Source: Candidatus Aenigmatarchaeota archaeon
GTDB taxonomy: Archaea; Aenigmatarchaeota; Aenigmatarchaeia; GW2011-AR5
DNA: 11,168 bases
Assembly: GCA_016198645.1 (NCBI GenBank)
Contig: JACQIE010000007.1
Span: 1-11,168 of the forward strand
Direction of reading: 5' to 3'
The notes beneath the pieces are model-generated. The model was not told where the DNA came from, made no database searches, and saw only the letters and a list, made by a program, of their open reading frames with translations. Shown one piece after another: positions 1-5,571 of this stretch. The position numbers and the translations under genes are program-made. Each line of letters opens with the position of its first letter. Position 1 is the stretch's first letter.

Positions 1-38
1 CCCCAAGGCCGGATCCTACCAAGCTAGACTACAGGCCC
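1..38 (-). tRNA. tRNA-Pro (anticodon GGG), 5' half, cut by window edge
   Basis: Read on the minus strand from 38 to 1, the sequence fits the 5' half of an archaeal tRNA. There is a 7-nt acceptor strand GGGCCTG (38-32), then TA at positions 8-9. The D arm follows, with stem GTCT (29-26), a loop containing the GG pair, and partner GGAT (16-13). Next come the 5' anticodon stem CGGCC (11-7) and the loop TTGGGG (6-1). Anticodon GGG follows the conserved T33, so it reads proline codons, and the base after it is G37. The 3' half lies outside the window, so an intron after position 37 cannot be excluded. G37 of tRNA-Pro is a known kind of Trm5 substrate, which links this gene to the methyltransferase at 2871-3668. 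Confidence 0.85.
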
Positions 39-66
39 GTTTCTTGTAGAAATTGAATGGAAGGGA

Positions 67-74
67 TTTAAACG
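67..74 (-). promoter_or_regulatory. TATA box of the tRNA-Pro gene
   Basis: On the minus strand this reads GTTTAAAT. Its centre is about 32 nt before the tRNA 5' end. With the roughly 25-nt spacing seen at other promoters here, transcription would start near 45 and leave a leader of about 7 nt for RNase P to remove. Confidence 0.55.
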
Positions 75-81
75 CCTTCGG

Positions 82-97
82 GAGAAACGAATTTCTC
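82..97. repeat. Short palindrome upstream of the transporter promoter
   Basis: GAGAAA (82-87) and TTTCTC (92-97) form a perfect 6-bp inverted repeat with a 4-nt spacer CGAA. It lies between the divergent tRNA-Pro and MFS promoters, 4 nt before the MFS TATA octamer. That position would suit an operator. It is short enough that chance cannot be excluded. Confidence 0.4.
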
Positions 98-101
98 GTT
101 C

Positions 102-109
102 TTTAATTT
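102..109 (+). promoter_or_regulatory. TATA box of the MFS gene
   Basis: TTTAATTT is centred at 105.5, exactly 25.5 nt before the ATG at 131. This predicts a leaderless mRNA and decides the start in favour of 131 over the upstream GTG at 116. Confidence 0.6.
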
Positions 110-130
110 TGCCGCGTGCTAAATAAACGC

Positions 131-1327
131 ATGGAATTGCGCGAAGAGTTGCGCCAGTTGGCGCCTTTCTGTGCCCTCACGTTCATCACAGGCACGGCAA
201 CTGCCATATCGGCGTATTGGGTGATATATTTCAATCAGATAGGGCTTTCATTCACCCAAATCTCCTTTATGCTGGCGCTTGCCAGTATTGCACCGATGAT
301 TTTTGAGGTTCCGACGGGAGCAGTAGCCGACGCACTGGGCAGAAAAATATCCGTGACTGCCGGTTTCTTTTTAGTGGGCATAGCCACGATAGCCGTGGCA
401 TTCAGTGATTCGTTCTATTATCTTGCCGGGATATTATTCTTCTCCGCCGCCGCAAACACGCTTCAAACCGGAGCGTTTGATGCATGGATAGTCGATTACG
501 CGAAATCTCTAAAGAGAACTACGGTGCATTCAGCCCTGTCGAAGACCCGGAGTTTTGCATTTGCCGGAGCGTTTATTTCTCTCGTGGCGTCAAGCTTCAT
601 AACAGCGCAATACGGCATAAAAATGCTTTGGATATTTTCCGGTGCTGCTATGGCAGTTGCAGGAGTGTACGGCTATCTATTCTGCCCTGAGAATTTTAGC
701 CGCAGGCAAATTCACGTGTCCATGCTTCGGCATAGCATCAGTGCAAGCGTGAAGGGCGCGAAATATGCTTTGACTCACAGAGTGTTGAAATATATTCTTG
801 CCGTAACTGTCATAACGGCATTTTTCGGTGTATGGCAGATAGCATGGCAGCCGCTTTTCGTGGAAGTGGGCGTGCCCCTGCCGCATATAGGCATAATTTT
901 TGCAGCCCTTATGCTTGTGGCAATCGCATTTTCCGCGCTAAGCCCGAGATTCAAAGCCTTGTTTGGAACGGATAGAAGGGCGCTAATCGCAGGCGAGATA
1001 ATTTCAGGAATTCTTTTCGCGTCCGTGCTTTTTGTTTCAAGTTCCTTGCAGTCAGCAGCGTTGTTTCTTTTGTTGGGCGCCATAGGAAGCATGACAAATC
1101 CCATATACGAGTCTTATTTCCATAAGTTTGTTCCGTCTCCGCAGAGGGCGACAATAAGCTCTTTCAAAAGCTGGCTCTCAAACGGCGCCGGCATAATCGC
1201 AGTATTGGCAGGCGGCTTAGCGATGGATACAATCGGACCGAGGATGACGATGGCAGCGCTTTCCGTTCTCGTCATACCTACTATTCTCCTATATCTCAGA
1301 ATAGACGATGGCAGGGGTAGCAGATAA
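131..1327 (+). CDS. MFS transporter (drug/efflux-type, 12 predicted membrane segments)
   Basis: This encodes a 398-aa integral membrane protein of the major facilitator superfamily, a proton-coupled or facilitated exporter of unknown substrate. The loop between the second and third membrane segments carries the superfamily motif in the form EVPTGAVADALGRK (about residues 60-73), with the conserved Asp and Gly-Arg-Lys. A second, weaker half-repeat sits in the middle loop as LSPRFKALFGTDRR. Alternating hydrophobic stretches give about 12 helices, and the length is normal for a 12-helix member. An in-frame GTG at 116 would add five residues, but the TATA spacing favours the ATG at 131. It diverges from tRNA-Pro and is followed at once by an unknown small gene. 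Efflux or drug resistance is inferred only from general similarity to such MFS proteins. No neighbour suggests a substrate. Confidence 0.85.
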   Translation: MELREELRQLAPFCALTFITGTATAISAYWVIYFNQIGLSFTQISFMLALASIAPMIFEVPTGAVADALGRKISVTAGFFLVGIATIAVAFSDSFYYLAGILFFSAAANTLQTGAFDAWIVDYAKSLKRTTVHSALSKTRSFAFAGAFISLVASSFITAQYGIKMLWIFSGAAMAVAGVYGYLFCPENFSRRQIHVSMLRHSISASVKGAKYALTHRVLKYILAVTVITAFFGVWQIAWQPLFVEVGVPLPHIGIIFAALMLVAIAFSALSPRFKALFGTDRRALIAGEIISGILFASVLFVSSSLQSAALFLLLGAIGSMTNPIYESYFHKFVPSPQRATISSFKSWLSNGAGIIAVLAGGLAMDTIGPRMTMAALSVLVIPTILLYLRIDDGRGSR

Positions 1328-1329
1328 GA

Positions 1330-1337
1330 TTAATAAG
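1330..1337 (+). promoter_or_regulatory. Candidate TATA box for the small gene at 1359
   Basis: TTAATAAG is centred at 1333.5, exactly 25.5 nt before the ATG at 1359. It lies just after the MFS stop codon. A second A/T-rich octamer (ATTTAATG, 1354-1361) has the same spacing to the ATG at 1383, so the start is not settled. Confidence 0.4.
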
Positions 1338-1358
1338 ATTATAGGTCATCGTCATTTA

Positions 1359-1703
1359 ATGAAAGGATACAGACTCACCAGCATGAAGCAGGACAGGGAG
1401 CATATGCTCCCCGTGCCTATGGCAGGAATGACGTTATACGTTTCCGATGCCGGTAACAGGAGAGGATTGGCCAAGGAACTGAAGCGCAGGCAAATAGATA
1501 TTTTTTCATCTACATACGGAATACACAGACCTGTTTATGACAGGAGCGGAAGACTCGTTGTGACCAAAAGAGTGACTGGCGGAAGAAGAAACAGAACTTC
1601 CTTCCTGGAGAATACATTGTCAGTTCAGGATATAGAAGACACAGTGGACGGGCTATTGTATGGAGCGGCAGATGGCGGCAAAGACGATGTCTACGCCCTT
1701 TGA
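1359..1703 (+). CDS. Hypothetical protein, about 114 aa, very basic middle
   Basis: I do not recognise this protein. It appears soluble, with no signal peptide or membrane helix. There are several basic clusters (such as KELKRRQ and VTKRVTGGRRNR), followed by an acidic C-terminal third rich in Asp and Gly. The basic centre could contact nucleic acid, but no named domain is visible. I chose the ATG at 1359 because a TATA-like octamer lies 25.5 nt upstream. The frame is open back to an ATG at 1308 that overlaps the MFS gene by 20 nt, and an ATG at 1383 is also possible. Its last 51 nt overlap the 3' end of the convergent adenylate kinase gene, an unusually long tail-to-tail overlap. That overlap could mean this gene's real end or reality is less certain than its neighbours'. 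Confidence 0.55.
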   Translation: MKGYRLTSMKQDREHMLPVPMAGMTLYVSDAGNRRGLAKELKRRQIDIFSSTYGIHRPVYDRSGRLVVTKRVTGGRRNRTSFLENTLSVQDIEDTVDGLLYGAADGGKDDVYAL

Positions 1704-2276
1704 CGCGTCCACGGTCTTGAGCGTGCCCTCTTTCCTGTAAAAGTCAATGAGCGGGCGGGTGTCGCGGTGGAAAATCTTGAGCCTTTCGCGCATGGCGGCA
1801 GGCTTGTCGTCCTTGCGCTGGTAAAGCTTCCCGCCGCACTCACATTCCGCTGCGTCGCCGGAGTAAATCTTCCCGCAGTCAAGGCACTGGCGCCTGCCGG
1901 ACAGGCGCGCTATCGCCAGGGTGTCTTCCAGTTCTAAAGACACGGCAACGTCAAACTTTACGCCCAGCATCTCTCTCTGCTCCGTGTTTCTCGGAAAACC
2001 GTCCAGTATGAAGCCCCGCGAACAATCGTTTTTGGAGAGCCGCTGGCGCACCATTTCAGTGACGATTTCGCTCGGTATAAGCTTTCCGGCATTCATCATG
2101 GCTTCTACGTTCCGCCCGGTGGCGCTTTTCTTCGCCACTTCCTCGCGCAAAAGGTCGCCCGCTGATATGTGCGGTATTCCGAATTTCTCCGACAGCATCG
2201 CTGCCTGCGTCCCCTTGCCCGATCCGGGCGGTCCCAAAAGCAATATTCTTATGGCGTCCTTCATGCTATCAATCAT
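1653..2276 (-). CDS. adk: Adenylate kinase, bacterial-type with zinc-binding LID
   Basis: Adenylate kinase interconverts ATP + AMP and 2 ADP in the cytoplasm. The 207-aa protein has the P-loop GPPGSGKGT (residues 15-23), the AMP-binding region beginning HISAGDLLRE (36-45), and the LDGFPRN motif (91-97). The LID domain carries four cysteines in the pattern C-x2-C-x10-C-x-C (131, 134, 145, 147) followed by KDD, consistent with a structural zinc site. The MRERL and RPL segments supply the usual arginines. This is the classic long-LID form common in bacteria rather than the short archaeal methanogen type. The ATG at 2276 overlaps the stop of the upstream kinase gene by 8 nt, so translation is probably coupled. 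An internal ATG at 2264 is an alternative start that would drop four residues. Confidence 0.93.
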   Translation of the reverse strand: MIDSMKDAIRILLLGPPGSGKGTQAAMLSEKFGIPHISAGDLLREEVAKKSATGRNVEAMMNAGKLIPSEIVTEMVRQRLSKNDCSRGFILDGFPRNTEQREMLGVKFDVAVSLELEDTLAIARLSGRRQCLDCGKIYSGDAAECECGGKLYQRKDDKPAAMRERLKIFHRDTRPLIDFYRKEGTLKTVDASKGVDIVFAAICRSIQ

Positions 2277-2820
2277 ATTCCATAGCCTTCAAGAGTTTAT
2301 CAATCTTTTCGTAAAGCTCCCCGAGTGTCCCGTTGTTGTCCACACCCACCGTCGCGTGGCTCAGCGCAGCCGTGAATCCCAGCTCACTCTCGTGCTTTTC
2401 CTGCTTCTCGAACTCTTCCCGCGTCTGCGGGTCTCCGGTTCGCCCGCGCGCCAGCATGCGTGCGAAGCGTTTCTCCGCGTCCGCGTCAACGCAGATGATT
2501 TTCATCGCCTTTCTAAATTTATCTTTCAGCGGCAGCACGTCCCCATCCGTTCTCATTTCCTTTATTATTACTTTGCCGCCCGCTCTTTCCGCCTTTTCGG
2601 CGACGACTTTGGTGAAAAAGTCCTCGCCGTAATCCGCCCGGTATTTTTTCCCGACGTGCTGCATATTTTCCCTCGTCAGTTCGAGCCCTTCCTTCTCCGT
2701 CACGTCTTTTACCGCATCGCGAAACGCCACGACCGCGTAACCGTATTTTCTCGCCACGTAGTCCGCGACCGTGTCCTTGCCCGCGCCTATGCGTCCGACA
2801 ATGCCAAGAATTTTTTGCAC
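2269..2820 (-). CDS. P-loop nucleotide kinase, UPF0200/dephospho-CoA-kinase-like
   Basis: This is a 183-aa soluble P-loop kinase. The Walker A motif is GRIGAGKDT (residues 9-17). Further on, the segment around RGRTGDPQTREEFEKQ and the later VDNNGTLGELYEKI match the layout of archaeal UPF0200/AAA_18 proteins, which are related to dephospho-CoA kinase and dNMP kinases. From family knowledge it should transfer phosphate from ATP to a small nucleotide-like acceptor. The true substrate cannot be read from sequence. It is the first gene of a two-gene unit with adk, which suits nucleotide metabolism. The start is a GTG at 2820, chosen because the TATA octamer at 2842-2849 is centred exactly 25.5 nt upstream. 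The mRNA is probably leaderless. Confidence 0.75.
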   Translation of the reverse strand: MQKILGIVGRIGAGKDTVADYVARKYGYAVVAFRDAVKDVTEKEGLELTRENMQHVGKKYRADYGEDFFTKVVAEKAERAGGKVIIKEMRTDGDVLPLKDKFRKAMKIICVDADAEKRFARMLARGRTGDPQTREEFEKQEKHESELGFTAALSHATVGVDNNGTLGELYEKIDKLLKAMEYD

Positions 2821-2827
2821 GAATGTG

Positions 2828-2845
2828 AATAGTTTACTAACTATT
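2828..2845. repeat. 7-bp palindrome in the kinase/trm5 divergent promoter
   Basis: AATAGTT (2828-2834) and AACTATT (2839-2845) form a perfect inverted repeat with a 4-nt spacer. It overlaps the shared TATA octamer at its right end and lies on the kinase-gene side of the promoter. It could be an operator, or simply a product of A/T-rich sequence. Confidence 0.4.
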
Positions 2846-2849
2846 AAAA
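2842..2849. promoter_or_regulatory. Single TATA box shared by two divergent leaderless genes
   Basis: TATTAAAA on the plus strand (TTTTAATA on the minus strand) is centred at 2845.5. That is exactly 25.5 nt before the plus-strand ATG at 2871 and exactly 25.5 nt before the minus-strand GTG at 2820. The symmetry suggests one octamer binds TBP in both orientations, and it fixes both start codons. Confidence 0.6.
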
Positions 2850-2870
2850 AACGCCGTAGTAAATATCATG

Positions 2871-3668
2871 ATGCTGCAAAAAAAGCCGACGAAACGCCGC
2901 GCGATTCCGTCCTCCTTTGACGTTATAGGCAACAAAGACAGGGCAGTAGCTATAATAGAAGTCCCACAGCCTTTGCAAAAAAGGAAGAAACTTCTCGCTG
3001 ATGCTGTGATGCTCCAGCACAAGAACGTCGTGAGCGTGCTGGAGAAAGCTTCGCCGCGCTTCGGCACCTTTCGCACCCGCAAGCTGAAGATAATAAAAGG
3101 CTCGAGGAACACCGAGGTCGTGCACGTCGAGAGCGGCTGCCGTTTTGCAGTGGACCCGCGCAATTCTTACTTCTCGCAGCGCGAGGGCACCGAGCGGATG
3201 CGCGTCGCCTCTCTCGTAAAAGAGGGCGAGTCGGTGATGGTTTTTTTCGCCGGTATCGGCCCGTTTGCAATAGTCATCGCAAAGAAAGCCCGCCCGCGCG
3301 CCGTGGTAGGCGTGGAAATAAATCCCGCGGCTGTGAAGTGCTTTGAAAAAAGCATAACTCTTAACAAGCTTGACAACGTGAAGGCGGTGCTTGGCGACGT
3401 TCACGAAAAATCGCGCGATTATCATGGTTTTGACCGCGTTATCATGCCGCTGCCTGAAACGAGCTTTGATTTTATCGAAGACGCAAAGCGCGTTTTAAGA
3501 AAAGGCGGCGTGATGCACGTGTATTTTTTCGCGCGCGAAGACGAAGTGAAAATGAAAAAAAAGTTTGTGGCGGAAAAGCTGCCCGGCTCTTCCGTGCAAG
3601 GCGTCAGCAGAGTCCTGCCCTACGGCCCGAGGATATGGAAGTGGCGGATGGACGTGGCAACGCGATAA
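2871..3668 (+). CDS. trm5: Trm5-like tRNA (guanine37-N1)-methyltransferase
   Basis: This family uses S-adenosylmethionine to methylate N1 of G37 in tRNA. The step prevents frameshifting and starts wyosine synthesis on tRNA-Phe. The 265-aa protein has the D2-type N-terminal region with the conserved SQREGTERMR stretch (near residues 102-111). The SAM-binding segment FAGIGPF (about 126-132), GVEINPAA (about 147-154) and DRVIMPLPE (about 188-196) follow. GGVMHVYFF closes the Rossmann core. Two features are odd. The separate D1 tRNA-elbow domain of full-length Trm5 appears absent, making the protein shorter than the usual 330 or so. The acidic residue normally before FAGIGPF (DMFAG in the Taw2 homologue here) is replaced, giving VFFAG. 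The MPLP motif, not MGY, separates it from Taw2. ATG codons occur at 2868 and 2871; promoter symmetry favours 2871. Confidence 0.82.
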   Translation: MLQKKPTKRRAIPSSFDVIGNKDRAVAIIEVPQPLQKRKKLLADAVMLQHKNVVSVLEKASPRFGTFRTRKLKIIKGSRNTEVVHVESGCRFAVDPRNSYFSQREGTERMRVASLVKEGESVMVFFAGIGPFAIVIAKKARPRAVVGVEINPAAVKCFEKSITLNKLDNVKAVLGDVHEKSRDYHGFDRVIMPLPETSFDFIEDAKRVLRKGGVMHVYFFAREDEVKMKKKFVAEKLPGSSVQGVSRVLPYGPRIWKWRMDVATR

Positions 3669-3726
3669 TTGAACAAAAGCATTAAAACGCTAAAAACAAC
3701 ATCTCATCGAACAGAGCAAAAAAAGC

Positions 3727-3736
3727 TTAAATATTT
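3727..3736 (+). promoter_or_regulatory. TATA box of the gluconeogenic operon
   Basis: TTAAATATTT lies about 28-29 nt before the ATG at 3760. This is slightly farther than at the other promoters here, so a leader of a few nucleotides is likely. The surrounding 3669-3759 spacer is A-rich and holds no other feature I can support. Confidence 0.5.
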
Positions 3737-3759
3737 GGCGTTCAAAGGTATGATAAAGT

Positions 3760-4668
3760 ATGAAACGAGGCGATGATACGGACGAATTATTGATTCTCGC
3801 GTTTGACCACAGGGGCTCCTTCATGGAGAAGCTTTTCGGCATAAAAGGGCGGGAGCCCACGGCTGAAGAGATAAATGAAATATCGCGTTATAAGCGCATG
3901 GTTTACGACGGCTACGTGAAAGCGACGCAACTCTTGGGGAAAAGAGGGACTGGAATACTCATGGACGAGCAGTTCGCCTCTGCCGTAGCGAGGGACGCCG
4001 CAAAAAACGGCTTCGTCTTTGCCATGCCCGTGGAAAAATCCGGGCAGGACGAGTTTGACTTCGAATACGCCGACTGGAAAATGCATATAGAGAGATTTTC
4101 CCCGACTTTCGTTAAAGTCTTGGTGCGTTTCAACCCCGAAGACGACATCAGCGCGAACGCCCGGCAGATGAAGCGGCTGAAAGAGCTTAATGATTATCTT
4201 CATCACGCTGAGAGAAAATTTCTGTTTGAGTTGCTCGTTCCGGCGACGGAACGCCAGCTTGCATCAGCGGGGAACAAAGAGACGTTCGATATAGAAATCC
4301 GGCCGAAGCTTATGGTGAGCGCGATGGCGACGTTACAGGAGCACGGCATCGAGCCGGATATATGGAAGCTGGAAGGAGTGGACGCAGAGGAGGATGCCCG
4401 CGCCCTTGTGTCGCAGGCGCGCGCCGACGGACGGCATGCAGGCGTCGTCACTCTGGGCAGGGGCGAAAGCACTACGAAAGTCGTTGAGTGGCTCAAGGTC
4501 GGCGCGAAAATAAGCGGCATAATCGGCTTTGCCGTTGGCAGGACGATATTCATGGACGCGCTCAAGGCGTGCAGGAGCGGGGCGATGACAGAAAACGAAG
4601 CGGTCTCGCTCATCGCCAAAAATTACGGCGATTTTGTAAGGTTGTGGAGAGCGGAAAAGAATGGATGA
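3760..4668 (+). CDS. Stand-alone DUF2090/IolC-C-type class I aldolase
   Basis: This 302-aa TIM-barrel protein resembles the C-terminal DUF2090 domain of bifunctional IolC proteins (5-dehydro-2-deoxyphosphogluconate aldolase), and more distantly LacD-type class I aldolases. Visible landmarks are LAFDHRGSF (residues 13-21), the strand PDIWKLEGVD (199-208) and VTLGRGES (230-237). GFAVGRTIF (256-264) is a glycine-arginine phosphate-binding end typical of barrel aldolases. By analogy with the LKVE strand of LacD, Lys203 is the likely Schiff-base lysine. No inositol-catabolism genes are nearby. Instead it starts an operon with FBPase and PGK, with TIM close by, so I infer a fructose- or related ketose-bisphosphate aldolase role, reversibly joining dihydroxyacetone phosphate and glyceraldehyde 3-phosphate. 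The fold is well supported. The substrate is inference from context. Confidence 0.78.
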   Translation: MKRGDDTDELLILAFDHRGSFMEKLFGIKGREPTAEEINEISRYKRMVYDGYVKATQLLGKRGTGILMDEQFASAVARDAAKNGFVFAMPVEKSGQDEFDFEYADWKMHIERFSPTFVKVLVRFNPEDDISANARQMKRLKELNDYLHHAERKFLFELLVPATERQLASAGNKETFDIEIRPKLMVSAMATLQEHGIEPDIWKLEGVDAEEDARALVSQARADGRHAGVVTLGRGESTTKVVEWLKVGAKISGIIGFAVGRTIFMDALKACRSGAMTENEAVSLIAKNYGDFVRLWRAEKNG

Positions 4669-5569
4669 CCGCGTCATTTCCGGTCTGCTGCGCGCGACGG
4701 AAAACGCCGCTATAGCCGCATCAGAATGGGTTGGCAGGGGAGACAAAAAGGCAGCGGATGCGGCTGCCGTTGTCGCGATGAGAGAAGCGATGAATGACAT
4801 AGCTTTTGAAGGCACAGTCGTGATAGGCGAAGGCGAACGGGACGAGGCGCCCATGCTTTTTATAGGAGAGAGGCTCGGGAAGGGCGGGCCTGCCGTGGAC
4901 ATAGCCGTTGACCCGTTGGAAGGGACGAACCTCACCGCGCGCGGCGATTATAATTCGATAACCGTGCTTGCTGTATCGCCGCACGGCACTCTTTTACACG
5001 CGCCGGACACGTATATGGAAAAAATCGCCGTTGGTCCGAAGGTTGGGCGGAGCGTGTCTTTGTCAAAAAGCGTTGCTGAAAACATAAACGCCGCAGCAAA
5101 AGCCCTCGGAAAGCCCGTTGATGATATCGTAGTAACGGTTCTGGACAGAGAGCGCCACGCTCAGCTGATAGACGAGATAAGAAAAGCGGGCGCGCGCGTA
5201 AAACTGATAACGGACGGCGACATATACGGCGCTATATCCGCGTGCACGGGCGGGTGCGACATTCTCATGGGAACCGGCGCCGCGCCTGAAGGCGTGATAG
5301 CCGCCTCAGCCGTCAAATCAATGGGCGGCTACATGGAAGGTATGTTGAAGTTCCGCAACGAGGAGGAGCGCGAGCGGGCGGCGAAATACGGGCTGAAGGA
5401 CGCGGGCAAAAAAATGACGATGGACGACATGGTGAAGAGCGACGAGTCGGCGTTTATCGCAACGGGCGTCACGCAGGGCGTCATGCTTGACGGCGTGAAG
5501 GGAAAGGAAACGCATTCGGTTATAATAGACAAGAGTGGCACAAGATTCATACGTAATGCGAGGCATTGA
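4661..5569 (+). CDS. glpX: Class II fructose-1,6-bisphosphatase
   Basis: GlpX hydrolyses fructose 1,6-bisphosphate to fructose 6-phosphate, the irreversible gluconeogenic step, using divalent metal. The 302-aa protein carries the metal and substrate motifs VIGEGERDEAPML (residues 54-66), VDPLEGTNLTA (83-93) and DILMGTGAAPEGVIAA (200-215), in the order and spacing of the GlpX family. Many archaea use a bifunctional FBP aldolase/phosphatase instead; a separate GlpX implies the aldolase step is done by another protein, plausibly the gene just upstream. The ATG at 4661 lies inside the end of the aldolase gene (8-nt overlap) with GGAG at 4646-4649, so translation is probably coupled. The next gene begins 2 nt after this stop. 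Confidence 0.95.
   Translation: MDDRVISGLLRATENAAIAASEWVGRGDKKAADAAAVVAMREAMNDIAFEGTVVIGEGERDEAPMLFIGERLGKGGPAVDIAVDPLEGTNLTARGDYNSITVLAVSPHGTLLHAPDTYMEKIAVGPKVGRSVSLSKSVAENINAAAKALGKPVDDIVVTVLDRERHAQLIDEIRKAGARVKLITDGDIYGAISACTGGCDILMGTGAAPEGVIAASAVKSMGGYMEGMLKFRNEEERERAAKYGLKDAGKKMTMDDMVKSDESAFIATGVTQGVMLDGVKGKETHSVIIDKSGTRFIRNARH
5560..5563 (+). promoter_or_regulatory. Shine-Dalgarno sequence for pgk
   Basis: GAGG ends 8 nt before the ATG at 5572, inside the last codons of glpX. It supports that ATG over the TTG at 5566, which overlaps the glpX stop. Confidence 0.45.
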
Positions 5570-5571
5570 TT

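Noticed and set aside
116..130. GTG at 116 as the start of the MFS transporter
   Set aside because: It lies only about 10 nt from the TATA box, while the ATG at 131 has the exact leaderless spacing seen elsewhere.
1921..2832. Long plus-strand open frame of about 300 codons opposite adk and the kinase gene
   Set aside because: Its translation is low-complexity and Ser/Arg/Phe-rich with no recognisable motif, and the minus strand has two clear kinases with P-loops in good context.
3760..4668. A genuine inositol-catabolism aldolase (IolC function)
   Set aside because: No IolB, IolD, IolE, IolG or the IolC kinase domain is nearby; all neighbours belong to gluconeogenesis.
4333..4935. Minus-strand open frame of about 200 codons across the aldolase/glpX junction
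   Set aside because: It is antisense to two well-supported genes and its product is Ser/Ala/Arg-rich without motifs.
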